Source of the DNA: Halomonas sp. TA22 | Lineage (GTDB): Bacteria > Pseudomonadota > Gammaproteobacteria > Pseudomonadales > Halomonadaceae | Length of the DNA: 64,000 bases | Direction of reading: 5' to 3' | Assembly: GCF_013009075.1 (NCBI RefSeq) | Contig: NZ_CP053108.1 | Span: 3,614,517-3,678,516, forward strand | Shown: positions 39,630-48,738 of the stretch, piece by piece | Layout: each line of letters starts with the position of its first letter | Numbering within the stretch: position 1 is the first letter of the stretch | Made by a program: the position numbers and the translations under genes | Notes under the pieces: generated by a model | Databases searched by the model: none | The model's input: the letters and a program-made list of their open reading frames with translations, nothing else | Told to the model about the DNA's origin: nothing

Positions 39630-40241
39630 TTATAGCTCTATGCCTTTCTGGGCTTTTACCCCCTGCTCCTTGAAGGCATGCTTGACCACTTTCATCTCGG
39701 TGACGGTGTCGGCCAACTCGATGAGCTGCTCGGGGGCGTAGCGGCCAGTGACCACGGCGTGCTGCATTTCCGGGCGAGCCTGCAGGTCGTCGAGTACCCG
39801 GTCGAGATCGAGATATTCGTAGCGCAGGGCAATGTTGAGTTCATCGAGCAGCACCAAGTCGAAGCTAGGATCGCTGAGCATGCCGCGGGCCACCTCCCAG
39901 GCGGCTTCGGCGGCCTGGATGTCGCGCTCGCGATCCTGGGTATCCCAGGTGAAGCCCTCGCCCATCACGTGGTACTCCACGCCGGGCTGACGGCGGAAGA
40001 AGGCTTCCTCGCCGGTCTCCCGAGTACCCTTGATGAACTGCACCACGCCTGCCTTCATGCCGTGGCCAAGCGCCCGGGCCAACATGCCGAAACCGGAGCT
40101 GCTCTTGCCCTTGCCGGGGCCGGTGAGCACCAGCAGCAGACCCTGCTCCTTCTGGGCGCTGGCGATGCGCTCGTGCATGATCTTCTGCTTGGCGGCCATG
40201 CGCTGGGCGTGGCGCTGGGGGTCCTTGGCATTCTCTCGCAT
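39630..40241 (-). CDS. cobO: Cob(I)yrinic acid a,c-diamide adenosyltransferase
   Basis: A 203-residue CobA/CobO/BtuR-type enzyme: P-loop GPGKGKSSSG at 41-50, GVVQFIKGTRETGEEAFF, GFTWDTQDRERD and LVLLDELNIALRYEYLD. It attaches the adenosyl ligand to cobalt using ATP. ATG at 40241 has GAGGA nine bases upstream; the GTG at 40250 is too close to it. A second, divergent copy is at 53414. Confidence 0.93.
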   Translation of the reverse strand: MRENAKDPQRHAQRMAAKQKIMHERIASAQKEQGLLLVLTGPGKGKSSSGFGMLARALGHGMKAGVVQFIKGTRETGEEAFFRRQPGVEYHVMGEGFTWDTQDRERDIQAAEAAWEVARGMLSDPSFDLVLLDELNIALRYEYLDLDRVLDDLQARPEMQHAVVTGRYAPEQLIELADTVTEMKVVKHAFKEQGVKAQKGIEL

Positions 40242-40246
40242 GGGGG

Positions 40247-41572
40247 TCACTCCTCTGTGAAGCGCAGCGGCTCGCCGCGGAAGATGGCGGCGGTTAGCGC
40301 CGGCGCCGAGGGGAAGTAGCCGTGGAAATAGCTGGCCACCAGCCGGTCTGCGACATAAACCGGCTCGGCGGGGCTGCCGGCCAGGCGTCGGGCGTGGGCG
40401 GCAGGTACCAGCGACGTTTCCAGCAGCGAGTGGTGATAGGTGTGGCCACGCAGCTCCCCGGCTTCGGTCGCCAGGCTCTGCAGCCCAAGCGCACTGAGCT
40501 TACCGACCATGCGCACCGTGCCGGGCAGCAGCCCCAGCATGGTGTTCTCGCGGCCATCCCCATCGGTCAGGGTTTCCATGCACGCCATCAACCCACCGCA
40601 CTCGGCCAGGATCGGCCTGGCGGCAGCGTGATGGGCGCGAATCGCGGCAAGCATCGGCGCGTTGGCGGCGAGCCTCTCCGCATGAAGCTCCGGGTAGCCG
40701 CCGGGCAGCCACAGGGCGTCGCACCCGGGTAGCGCGTTGTCGGCCAGCGGCGAGAAGAAGCGCAGCTCGGCGCCCATCTGGGTCAGCAGGTCGAGATTGG
40801 CGCGATAGAGGAAGGCGAAGGCGTCATCACGGGCCACGGCGATGCTCATCCCTGCGAGCAGCTTCGGCGGTGGCTCGGGAGCCTCGGCTTCGAGCGCCAC
40901 CTTGGCCGGCAGGCGGTCGAGGCCCGCTTCCCTCAGCACCTCGGCGGCGGCATCGAGCTGAGCGTCGAGACCCGCCAGTTCGCTGGCCTGCACCAGGCCC
41001 AGATGGCGGTCGGGAATCTTCATCGCCTCGCTGCGTGGAATCGCACCGAGCAGCGAGAGCCCCGTCGGCATGCTCTCCGCCAGCAGCCTTCCGTGGCCGG
41101 GGCTGCCGACACGGTTGGCGATCACCTCGTGGATGGCGAGCTCGGGATGGTAGTTGGCAAGCCCTTGGGCCACGGCGCCGAAGGTCTGGGCCATGCCCCA
41201 AGCGTCGATCACCGGCAGCGCCGGCAGCCCGGCCAGGATCGCCAGATCGGCGCTGGACGGGTCGCCGTCGAACAACCCCATGGAACCCTCGACCAGGATC
41301 AGGTCGGCGTCTCGGGCCGCCTCGGCCAGGCGCCAGCGGCACTCGTCCTCTCCGGTCATCCAGGGATGCAGCTGGTAGACCGGCTGGCCAGAGGCCACTT
41401 CCTGCACCATGGGGTCGAGGTAGTCGGGGCCGTGCTTGAACACCCTGACCTTGCGGCCGGCGTTGCGGTGCAGCCGCGCCAGCGCGGCGGTGACCATGGA
41501 TTTGCCCTGGCCGGAGCCGGGAGCGGTAATCAGGGCGGCATGGGCCTCGCCGCAAATCGTCGAAGTCGTCAT
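40247..41572 (-). CDS. cobB: Cobyrinic acid a,c-diamide synthase
   Basis: 441 residues with N-terminal P-loop ITAPGSGQGKSMVTAAL and a C-terminal glutamine amidotransferase with Cys in PILAECGGLMACME. The family (CobB/CbiA) amidates carboxylates a and c of (hydrogeno)cobyrinic acid. Presence of this gene and cobQ, without ring-synthesis genes here, indicates late assembly or salvage; the early genes may be elsewhere. Confidence 0.93.
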   Translation of the reverse strand: MTTSTICGEAHAALITAPGSGQGKSMVTAALARLHRNAGRKVRVFKHGPDYLDPMVQEVASGQPVYQLHPWMTGEDECRWRLAEAARDADLILVEGSMGLFDGDPSSADLAILAGLPALPVIDAWGMAQTFGAVAQGLANYHPELAIHEVIANRVGSPGHGRLLAESMPTGLSLLGAIPRSEAMKIPDRHLGLVQASELAGLDAQLDAAAEVLREAGLDRLPAKVALEAEAPEPPPKLLAGMSIAVARDDAFAFLYRANLDLLTQMGAELRFFSPLADNALPGCDALWLPGGYPELHAERLAANAPMLAAIRAHHAAARPILAECGGLMACMETLTDGDGRENTMLGLLPGTVRMVGKLSALGLQSLATEAGELRGHTYHHSLLETSLVPAAHARRLAGSPAEPVYVADRLVASYFHGYFPSAPALTAAIFRGEPLRFTEE

Positions 41573-41573
41573 A

Positions 41574-42341
41574 TCACCTCACGGGTACGAAAACGGGGGC
41601 GCCATCGATCTCGGCGGTGGCCAGGCGCTGGCCGTAGAGCCGCTCCAAGGCAGCGGGCACCAGCATGCTTGCCGCCGGCCCCCAACACGCCTCGCCATCG
41701 GGGTAGAGCAGCAGCAGATGGTCGCACCAACGCGCCGCCAGGTTGAGGTCGTGCAGGCACATCATCACCGCGCGGCCTTCGGCGGCCTGCTCGGCGAGCA
41801 GCGCCATCACCGCGGTCTGGTGATGCAGGTCGAGGTGGTTGCTGGGCTCGTCGGCGAACCAGATCTGCGGCGCCTGGGTCAGCACCGTGGCGATGGCCAG
41901 GCGCTGCCTCTCGCCGCCCGAGAGCGTGCTCACCAGGCGCTCGGCCAGGTGGTCGACGTCGAGTCGCTCGAGTGCCGCCTCGGCCAGTCGAAGATCCTCG
42001 CCACCCTCCATCTGCCATGCCGAGAGCCACGGGTGGCGGCCGATCAGCGCCGTCTCGCGCACCGTGGCGGGAAAACCATCATGGCGCTCCTGGAACACTA
42101 GCCCCAGCGTACGCGCCACCTGCCGACGACCGAGCGACGCCAACGAACGACCGTCGACAAGCACCTGCCCCCTGCGCGGTGAGCGCAGACCGGCCAGGGT
42201 ATGCAGCAAAGTCGTCTTGCCGGCGCCGTTGGGGCCGAGCACGCCCCACACCTGACCCGGCTCGACACTGAGTGTCAGCGACCGACCGTCGCGGCGCTCC
42301 GGCACGTCGATCACCAGCTCGCGAATCTCGAGGCGGTTCAT
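41574..42341 (-). CDS. btuD: Cobalamin ABC transporter ATPase
   Basis: A 255-residue ABC ATPase: Walker A GPNGAGKTT, Q-loop in LGLVFQERHDGFP, signature LSGGERQRLAIA and Walker B IWFADEPSNHLD. It powers the BtuC-type permease upstream. Its ATG shares one base with the permease stop (TGATG). Placement after btuB-F-C under a B12 riboswitch makes cobalamin the likely cargo rather than ferric siderophores. Confidence 0.9.
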   Translation of the reverse strand: MNRLEIRELVIDVPERRDGRSLTLSVEPGQVWGVLGPNGAGKTTLLHTLAGLRSPRRGQVLVDGRSLASLGRRQVARTLGLVFQERHDGFPATVRETALIGRHPWLSAWQMEGGEDLRLAEAALERLDVDHLAERLVSTLSGGERQRLAIATVLTQAPQIWFADEPSNHLDLHHQTAVMALLAEQAAEGRAVMMCLHDLNLAARWCDHLLLLYPDGEACWGPAASMLVPAALERLYGQRLATAEIDGAPVFVPVR

Positions 42342-43321
42342 CAGCGGCTCCGATACAGCAAGTAAAGGAAGGTGGGCACGCCGAGCAGCGCGGTAATCAC
42401 ACCCACCGGCAGCTGCTCCGGGGCGATAAGCGTGCGCGCCAGGGTATCGGCCAGCACCAGCAGGGTGCCGCCGGCCAGGGCGCAGGCCGGCAGGATCAGG
42501 CGCTGATCGTTGCCCAGTACCAGGCGCAGCATATGTGGCACTACCAGCCCGACGAAACCGATGCTGCCGGCAGTGGTCACCGCCGTGGCGGTGAGCGCGC
42601 TGGCAACCAGATATATGGTCCACTCCAGCGGTTTCACGTTGACACCCAGGGCAGCGGCCTGCAGTGGCCCTCGGGCCATGACATTGAGGCTGCGCCCCAG
42701 CGGCAGCAGCAGCAGGCAGATCAGCAGCAGCAGCGCCAGCGGTGGCCAGGGGGAGCGCGAGTAGGAGAGATCACCCATCAGCCAGTAGAGCATGCCGGGC
42801 AGCCGTTCGGCGGGGCTTGTCGCCAGCATCAGGGTGATCACCGCCCCCCAGCCGGCAGCCACCACCACCCCGGTGAGCAGCAGCCGCGAGGGCGTCCAGC
42901 TACCGGTGCCGTGGGCCAGGCCGAAGACCAGCAGCATTGAGAGAAACGCCCCGGCGAAGGCGGAACCGGTGATCACGGCCCCGCCAAGCCCCGCCAGCAT
43001 TGCCGCCAGCGCCCCCACCGAGGCGCCACCGGAAAGGCCCAGCACGTAGGGGTCGGCCAGCGGGTTGCGCAGCAGCACCTGCATCAGGGCACCGGCTACG
43101 GCAAGCAGGCCACCCACGGCGAAGGCCGAGAGCGAGCGCGGCACACGCAAGTCGAGGATCAATGTACGCGCCAAGGGGCTACCCTCGCCACGCATTACCG
43201 CCCACACGTCGCCGAGCGACAGTGCCGCGCTGCCCACCGTGACCGACAGCAGCAGCGCCGCCAGCCCCAGCAGGGCCAACGCGGCCAGCGGTGGCCATAG
43301 CGAGCGCCGGGGCATCGCCAT
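42341..43321 (-). CDS. btuC: Cobalamin ABC transporter permease (FecCD family)
   Basis: A 326-residue FecCD-family permease with about ten membrane helices, RVPRSLSAFAVGGLLAVAGALMQ at the start and TAGSIGFVGLVVPHMLRL as the ATPase-coupling helix. ATG at 43321 has GAGG six bases upstream; a longer frame to 43348 overlaps the preceding gene. Substrate is inferred from operon context. Confidence 0.9.
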   Translation of the reverse strand: MAMPRRSLWPPLAALALLGLAALLLSVTVGSAALSLGDVWAVMRGEGSPLARTLILDLRVPRSLSAFAVGGLLAVAGALMQVLLRNPLADPYVLGLSGGASVGALAAMLAGLGGAVITGSAFAGAFLSMLLVFGLAHGTGSWTPSRLLLTGVVVAAGWGAVITLMLATSPAERLPGMLYWLMGDLSYSRSPWPPLALLLLICLLLLPLGRSLNVMARGPLQAAALGVNVKPLEWTIYLVASALTATAVTTAGSIGFVGLVVPHMLRLVLGNDQRLILPACALAGGTLLVLADTLARTLIAPEQLPVGVITALLGVPTFLYLLYRSR

Positions 43322-43328
43322 GCTGGCC

Positions 43329-44264
43329 TCAGCGCTTGTCGCGGGCACGGTCGAGCTTCTCGCAGAACAGTCGGCTGCCTTCGAGCAGCCGCGGCGTGGG
43401 CCGCTGGATCAGCGACGGCGGCACGAAGTAGAGGTTGTCGCGCTCGATCGCCGTCAGGCTCGGGTACTGCTCCCAATGCGTCAGCCAGCCGCGGTTCTCC
43501 TCGCCCATGCCGCCGGCCAGTATCGCCTCGGGGTCGGCGGCGAGCACCGACTCGTCGTCGATGCGCGGCACCAGCCGTGAGAGTTCACCGAAGACATTGA
43601 CGCCGCCACACAGGGTCAGCACCTTGCCGATCAGGTGCTCGTCGTTGATGGTCATCAGCGGCTCGTCCCACACCTGATAGAACACCGGCACCGGCTCGGC
43701 GTCGGCGTAGCGCTCGGCAAGTTCCGCCATTCCATCACGAAACTCGCTGGCCACACGCTCGCCCTCTTCCCGGGTATCAGCCAGCAGCGCCAGCAGCTCG
43801 ATGGCACTGGAAACGCCCTCGAAGTCTCGTGGCTCGATATAGAACACCGGCATGCCCAGCGCCTCGATGGTCTCGAGCTGCTCGGGTGGGTTGCCGGTCA
43901 TCCAGCCGATCACCAGGTCCGGATTCAATGTCACCAAGGCTTCCAGATCCATGCGAGTGTGGCTGCCTACGGACGGCACCTCTTGCGCCTCGGGCGGGTA
44001 GTCGCTGTAGGCCACCACCGCGACTACCTTCTCACCCGCTCCGGCGGCAAACACCAGCTCGGTGGCGCCAGGAGAAAGCGCGGCAATGCGGCTGGCCGGT
44101 GCCTCCAGGCACACCTCGCGGTCGCGGTCGTCGATGACACAGAGCGAATCAGCGCGCGCCTCGCCGGCCCCCAGACCTGACAGGACCAGGGCCAGCCAAG
44201 CACCGGAAAATGCAGCGGGGCCAAGGGCCCCGCCGAACCGGCCGCTACTGGCCGAAGTGAACAC
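43329..44264 (-). CDS. btuF: Cobalamin-binding periplasmic protein
   Basis: A class III substrate-binding protein of the BtuF/TroA type: RIAALSPGATELVFAAGAGEKVVAV, SDYPPEAQEVPSVG, LNPDLVIGW, and the Trp-containing FYQVWDEPLMTIND. GTG at 44264 gives a signal peptide (hydrophobic WLALVLSGLGAG, Ala-rich cleavage near EARA) and overlaps the btuB end by 20 bp. The longer frame to 44381 would lie inside btuB. Exact start is uncertain. Confidence 0.88.
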   Translation of the reverse strand: MFTSASSGRFGGALGPAAFSGAWLALVLSGLGAGEARADSLCVIDDRDREVCLEAPASRIAALSPGATELVFAAGAGEKVVAVVAYSDYPPEAQEVPSVGSHTRMDLEALVTLNPDLVIGWMTGNPPEQLETIEALGMPVFYIEPRDFEGVSSAIELLALLADTREEGERVASEFRDGMAELAERYADAEPVPVFYQVWDEPLMTINDEHLIGKVLTLCGGVNVFGELSRLVPRIDDESVLAADPEAILAGGMGEENRGWLTHWEQYPSLTAIERDNLYFVPPSLIQRPTPRLLEGSRLFCEKLDRARDKR

Positions 44265-46077
44265 TGACGAAGGCCGCACGGCCGGCGTTGAGGTAGTCAC
44301 GTGAGGTTTCGTACTCCTTGTCGAGTGCGTTCTCAACAGTGAAGCGAGCCGACCACAAAGGGGCGAACTGCCAGCCGGCACGCAGGTTGACCAGCCCGAA
44401 GCCGCCGAGGCGTTCTTCGTTCACGGCATCATTGTAGCGGTGATTCTGTACCACCCAAGAGCCACCCAGGCTCCACTCACCCAACTCACGGTCGACATCC
44501 AGGCGCATGCTTTGAGAAGCACGGCGCTGCAAGCGGTTGCCGGTCTCGCGGTTCTCGGGGTCGAGATAGGTGAGTGCCGCGGCCAAGGTCCAGTCATCGA
44601 TCTGGGTGCCTGCGGAAAGTTCTATCCCACGAATGCGTGCCTCGTTGATGTTCATCGGCGTCCACAAACCACTATCGGTGGGCGCCCAGGCGATCATGTC
44701 GTCGAGATCGGTCTGGTAGACGGCCAGATCCCAGAAGTAGTGCTGATACTGCCCGCGAATGCCGACTTCGACACTCTCGGAGGTTTCCGGCCCCAGCTTG
44801 GGATTGCCGCTGCCCGGCCAGTAGAGATCATTGAAGGTGGGCGCCTTGAAGGCGGTGCCATAGCTGGCGCGCAGCGTATGGTAATCGTCCAGCGCGAAGC
44901 CCAGTGCCAGGTTGCCCGTCACTTCGTCGCCGAAGTCCGCATAGTCGTCGTAGCGCAGGCTGGCCTGGACGGTGAACGGGGCGAAATCGAACAGTGCCTG
45001 GGTGAAAACAGCGATATTGTCACGGCTGTCACGGTCGTAGTCATTGCTGCTGGAGACACGATCCTCGGCGTACTCGGCACCGGCAATCAGCTCATGGGCG
45101 CCCATGTCGAAGGTGTTCTCCCAGCGCGCGGTACGCGTACGGGTGTCGATCGCCGAGACACTGGCCGGACTCCACTGTGTCGCATCGCTGTAGTTGTCGC
45201 TCTCGTCGCGCGCCTCGCTCAGGGTCACGCGGCTGCGCCAGTGATCGGTGATCGGCAACTCGCCGTAGACGCCCGCCACCTGCTGGACGAAATCGATCTC
45301 ACCGGTATCGTATTCGCTGTTCCCTCGGGCGCGCAGTGCCAGTACCCCGATTTCGCCCCCCCCGTCAAAGATGTGCGAAAGCCGCGCGAAGCCGGTGGTG
45401 TTATCGAACCCTTTATCCTCACCCTCGCGCCTAATCGCGGCGCCATCGGTGGAGAAGTGGCTGCCGGCGAAGCTGTAGCGGGTACCGCCACTGCTACCGG
45501 ACAGTCCCGCCGTATAGCGCTGGGTATCGAACGAGCCGCCTCCGGCCGAGATGAAGGGTTGAGGAGCCCCCTCTTCTCCCTCGCGAGTGAGCAGTTGCAC
45601 CACCCCGCCCACGGCGTCGGCCCCATATAGACTGCCACGCGGGCCGCGTACGATTTCGGCGCGCTGGAACATGCGCGGATCGAGATACTGCCAGGAAGCC
45701 CCGCCGGCAGTGGCCGAGCGCAGCCGGATGCCATCGATCATCAGCAGCGTCGAGTCGTTGCTGGTGCCGCGAATGTAAACGCTGCTGCTCTTGCCGTAGG
45801 TGCCATTGCTCTGAATATCCACCCCCGGCTGGCCGCGCAGCAGCTCGGTCAGGCTGGTGGGATCCTGGCGGCGCAGGGTGGCCTCGTCGAGCACGGTGAC
45901 CGAAGCGAGACTCTGCTCGGCGGTACGGGGAGCAAGCGCTGCCGTGACCACCACGGGATTGAGCGTGAGCGACTCGTCCCGGGCGGCAGTGTCAGAGGGG
46001 GATTGGGCGACTGCCGCCAATGGCGCGCAGCACAGGCACAACGCGGCCAGGTTGTGGCCGGTAATTCTGCTTTTCAT
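44245..46077 (-). CDS. btuB: TonB-dependent cobalamin receptor
   Basis: A 610-residue outer-membrane receptor: signal peptide of about 25 residues (MKSRITGHNLAALCLCCAPL to VAQS), a plug domain (TEQSL-like to SSSVYIRGTSNDSTLLMIDGIRL and RAEIVRGPRGSLYGADAVGGVV), then a 22-strand barrel ending in aromatic Phe-Gly-Gln. A TonB-box-like segment is near LNPVVVTAAL. The cobalamin riboswitch directly upstream supports B12 as ligand. ATG at 46077 is chosen with AAGGGA upstream. Confidence 0.92.
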   Translation of the reverse strand: MKSRITGHNLAALCLCCAPLAAVAQSPSDTAARDESLTLNPVVVTAALAPRTAEQSLASVTVLDEATLRRQDPTSLTELLRGQPGVDIQSNGTYGKSSSVYIRGTSNDSTLLMIDGIRLRSATAGGASWQYLDPRMFQRAEIVRGPRGSLYGADAVGGVVQLLTREGEEGAPQPFISAGGGSFDTQRYTAGLSGSSGGTRYSFAGSHFSTDGAAIRREGEDKGFDNTTGFARLSHIFDGGGEIGVLALRARGNSEYDTGEIDFVQQVAGVYGELPITDHWRSRVTLSEARDESDNYSDATQWSPASVSAIDTRTRTARWENTFDMGAHELIAGAEYAEDRVSSSNDYDRDSRDNIAVFTQALFDFAPFTVQASLRYDDYADFGDEVTGNLALGFALDDYHTLRASYGTAFKAPTFNDLYWPGSGNPKLGPETSESVEVGIRGQYQHYFWDLAVYQTDLDDMIAWAPTDSGLWTPMNINEARIRGIELSAGTQIDDWTLAAALTYLDPENRETGNRLQRRASQSMRLDVDRELGEWSLGGSWVVQNHRYNDAVNEERLGGFGLVNLRAGWQFAPLWSARFTVENALDKEYETSRDYLNAGRAAFVSVHFGQ

Positions 46078-46204
46078 GGTGTTTCCCTTGCTCGCCGTGC
46101 TCACCCGCACGGCCGGATTCTTTTAATTGCCGGTGCAATGGGAAACGAAGGGATAGGGTAAACGAGGTGCGCGATCCGCCCTGCCCCTGGGCCGCCCACC
46201 GCAA

Positions 46205-46400
46205 CCAGGTATGCTCTCAAGGCCGGTCTCCGGGCTTGCGAGCGAAGCGATGGATCGCTTGCGGACCGTCGCCTTCCCATGCGCTGAGGCGCACAGTGGC
46301 AACTTGACGGACCTTGACTCGCTTACCGTTGCGGGGGCAGCGTCGGAATGACTGAAAAGCGCACCGACTTCCCGTTTAACCTGGCATGTGCCAGGCACCT
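46205..46400 (-). ncRNA. Cobalamin riboswitch
   Basis: On the minus strand the standard conserved boxes appear in order: TTAAACGGGAAGTCGGTG, CGACGCTGCCCCCGCAACGG, TAAGCGAGTCAAG, GCCACTG, CATGGGAAGGCG and AAGCCCGGAGACCGGCC. It lies 130 bp before btuB. In this class B12 binding represses the downstream gene, by masking the start or by termination. It probably controls btuB and the genes down to cobQ. The upstream cob genes end just before it. Confidence 0.93.
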
Positions 46401-46461
46401 GTGAGAGCGCGTAACCTAGCAACAAGGCCACCAGGCGTCAACGCAGTGCAGCGAGCCGCCG

Positions 46462-46890
46462 CTAGATCAATGGCTTGACCAGGCCATGGCGCACATGCCA
46501 GACCGCTTTCGAGCGCGCGGCAGCGTCTTGGGCAAGCCAGCCATTGAGGTCGCGAAGGCGGCGAGCGACAGGTGACATGGGCACGATGCCTCGCCCCATC
46601 TCCAGCATGACAAGCACCACCGCAGCGTTCTGCTCGACCTCCCAGTCCCGCAAGTCGTCGAGGGTCGAACACAACTCCGCCCTGAGTCGGTCGTTGTCGC
46701 TTGAGCGGTGAAGCGCTGTCTCGATCCAGCGCTCCCACCCCTCGAGCACCAGGCAGCCTTGCCCGTCGGCATGGCCTCGCCACTCCTCGAGCATCTTGCC
46801 GTCATAGGCCGAATGCCAGCATGGCGACGCAACCCGCGCGTTTACCGCGGCACGCTTGCCGGCGCAGGTACCGCCGATGAAGAACAGCAT
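46462..46890 (-). CDS. CobU-like protein with degenerate P-loop
   Basis: A 142-residue protein related to CobU/CobP. The C-terminal part keeps the family segment VLEMGRGIVPMSPVARRLRDLNGWLAQ. The N-terminus, LFFIGGTCAGKRAAV, keeps Gly6, Gly7, Gly11 and Lys12 but replaces the Ser/Thr after the Lys by Arg13. The CobU guanylylation motif (HRxxR region) is not found and the protein is about 35 residues shorter than the true CobU at 48205. Kinase or guanylyltransferase activity is doubtful. ATG at 46890 overlaps the cobC end. Confidence 0.75.
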   Translation of the reverse strand: MLFFIGGTCAGKRAAVNARVASPCWHSAYDGKMLEEWRGHADGQGCLVLEGWERWIETALHRSSDNDRLRAELCSTLDDLRDWEVEQNAAVVLVMLEMGRGIVPMSPVARRLRDLNGWLAQDAAARSKAVWHVRHGLVKPLI

Positions 46891-47483
46891 TGCCACTCCC
46901 CCTGCCGATGGATGAAGGTGAGCTGGCGCCCCTCACCCTGGTTGACGCTCCCCTCCCAGAAGTCGACCCCCTCGAAGCGCCGGCGCAGCTCACGGATCAC
47001 GCCGCCATGGGCCACCGCAAGCACCTGGCGGTGACCTTCGGCCTCGGCTCTTGCCAGCAGGTCGACGAACCAGGCCTCGAGACGCGCCCGCAACTGGGCC
47101 GCCGACTCACCACCGGGCGGCGCCTGCTCGCCACGACTATCGATCCAGGCACGATAGGCGGGCCGCTGCTCGAGTTCATCATAAGTCCGCCCTTCGTAAT
47201 CGCCGAAATCGAGTTCACGCAAGCGAGCATCGAAGCGTGGCGCGTGAGCATGGGCATGCCCCTCCATGACGTGCGCCAGGGACTGGCGGCAGCGGATCAG
47301 GTCGCTACAGTAGAGAGCGTCGAACGCAAGCGGGCTCAGCGCCTCGCGCAGCGTGTCCAGCGCCGGCAAGGCATCCGGCAGCAGCAGCGGGATATCGCGC
47401 TGGCCCTGGTAGCGCCGCTCCCGGTTCCAGCGCGTCAGCCCATGACGGACGACCACCAGATCCAGCCGATCAGCAACAGCCAT
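46842..47483 (-). CDS. cobC: Alpha-ribazole phosphatase
   Basis: A 213-residue histidine phosphatase: VVVRHGLTRWNRERRYQGQ with catalytic His, LRELDFGDYEGRTYDE and AVAHGGVIREL. It removes phosphate from alpha-ribazole phosphate or adenosylcobalamin phosphate in nucleotide-loop assembly. ATG at 47483 has GGAGGAG upstream and overlaps the cobS end by 49 bp. Confidence 0.9.
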   Translation of the reverse strand: MAVADRLDLVVVRHGLTRWNRERRYQGQRDIPLLLPDALPALDTLREALSPLAFDALYCSDLIRCRQSLAHVMEGHAHAHAPRFDARLRELDFGDYEGRTYDELEQRPAYRAWIDSRGEQAPPGGESAAQLRARLEAWFVDLLARAEAEGHRQVLAVAHGGVIRELRRRFEGVDFWEGSVNQGEGRQLTFIHRQGEWQCCSSSAVPAPASVPR

Positions 47484-48208
47484 AACTCTCCTCCCTCGAT
47501 TGCAGCGCCCACGATATCGCCGTTGACTCCCTTGAAGCTTCGCACCATCAGCAGCGCGTAGAGCAGCAGAAATGGCAGTAGCGCCCCGCACAGCAGCAAC
47601 CAGCCCGGCTGCACCGCTTCCGGAAAGAGCAGACCAAGTGCGACAAGCGGCACGAGGGAGAGCAGCAGATCGCGCGCTCCCAGATGCCGCTTCCAGGTCC
47701 AGGCCAGGCCCTCGGGTCGCGCCGCCGGCGCCAGCACCAGCAGTGCCACGGCGCAAAAGCGCCCCAGGGCGATGATCGCAATCAACATACCGAGACTCAC
47801 CCCAGCCACGAGCAATGCCCACAGTAGTGCCCCTTTCCAGGCCAGCAGAAAGAGCAGTGCTATGATGCCGAAACTGCCGACATGGGGATCCTTCATGATC
47901 GCGAAGCGACGCTCGAGCGGTGCATTGCTGCCCAGCGCATCGGCCAGATCCATCACGCCATCCAGGTGCAATCCACCGCTCAGCGCCACCCACAGCGAGA
48001 GCAGCGCAAGCGCCAGCAGCGGCATCGGCAGCCAGCTGTCGAGCCACTGCCCAGCCAGTGCCAGGATGCCTCCCAGCAGCGCTCCCACCAATGGATAGCA
48101 ACGCACCGCCCAGCGGCTGGTCGCAGGCGTCCAGGGACACTCGACCGGTATCGGCAAGCGGGTCAGGAACTGGATCGCCAGCAGTAGACCATGGCCGGCA
48201 TCTCTCAT
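47435..48208 (-). CDS. cobS: Adenosylcobinamide-GDP ribazoletransferase
   Basis: A 257-residue membrane protein with about seven helices, starting LLLAIQFLTRLPIPV and carrying the metal site HLDGVMDLADALGS. It joins adenosylcobinamide-GDP to alpha-ribazole. The ATG overlaps the cobU stop as ATGA. Confidence 0.93.
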   Translation of the reverse strand: MRDAGHGLLLAIQFLTRLPIPVECPWTPATSRWAVRCYPLVGALLGGILALAGQWLDSWLPMPLLALALLSLWVALSGGLHLDGVMDLADALGSNAPLERRFAIMKDPHVGSFGIIALLFLLAWKGALLWALLVAGVSLGMLIAIIALGRFCAVALLVLAPAARPEGLAWTWKRHLGARDLLLSLVPLVALGLLFPEAVQPGWLLLCGALLPFLLLYALLMVRSFKGVNGDIVGAAIEGGELWLLLIGWIWWSSVMG

Positions 48209-48738
48209 TGGGCGCGCTTCCATGTCTGGGCAAGACCGGCGACGATCTGGATGACCTCGTCGGCCTCTTTGGCGACCAGGCGGTGTATGCGCTGCAGGAA
48301 TGCCAGGTAGCGCCAAGTCTCATCATCAGTGGGCGGCTGACCCTCGTTGATATCGTTGGAGACGATCACCAGCGCAATACCCCGAGCGCGGGCCTCCTCC
48401 AGCAGTGCCCTCATCATCGCCTCCCCCTGCGTCTCGTCAAGCGCACTGTCGTACAGCCACTGGCTTGCCCACAGCGTCAGACAGTCGAGCAGCAGCGTGC
48501 TGCCGGATTCCACCTGTGCCAAGGCCGCGGCAATATCCACCGGCGCTTCGAGGGTCGTCCAGCTTGGCCCGCGCGAATGACGATGGCGTGCGATGCGCTC
48601 GCCCATCTCGCCATCCGACACCCTGGCAGTCGCCAGATAGTAGAGTCCGCCAGCGCGCACGCGCTGCCACTCGAGCGCCAGGGATTCCGCCACAGCGCTC
48701 TTGCCGGAGCGCGCCCCTCCACTGATGAAGGCGATCAT
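48205..48738 (-). CDS. cobU: Adenosylcobinamide kinase / guanylyltransferase
   Basis: A 177-residue CobU/CobP enzyme with intact P-loop ISGGARSGKSAVAE and the guanylylated-His region ERIARHRHSRGPSWTTLE. It phosphorylates adenosylcobinamide and converts it to the GDP form for CobS. The start overlaps the cobD stop by ATGA. It is the authentic copy, in contrast to the CobU-like gene at 46462. Confidence 0.95.
   Translation of the reverse strand: MIAFISGGARSGKSAVAESLALEWQRVRAGGLYYLATARVSDGEMGERIARHRHSRGPSWTTLEAPVDIAAALAQVESGSTLLLDCLTLWASQWLYDSALDETQGEAMMRALLEEARARGIALVIVSNDINEGQPPTDDETWRYLAFLQRIHRLVAKEADEVIQIVAGLAQTWKRAQ

Noticed and set aside
42272-42940. Plus-strand frame opposite btuC
   Set aside because: Gln-rich low-complexity translation that mirrors the hydrophobic permease codons.
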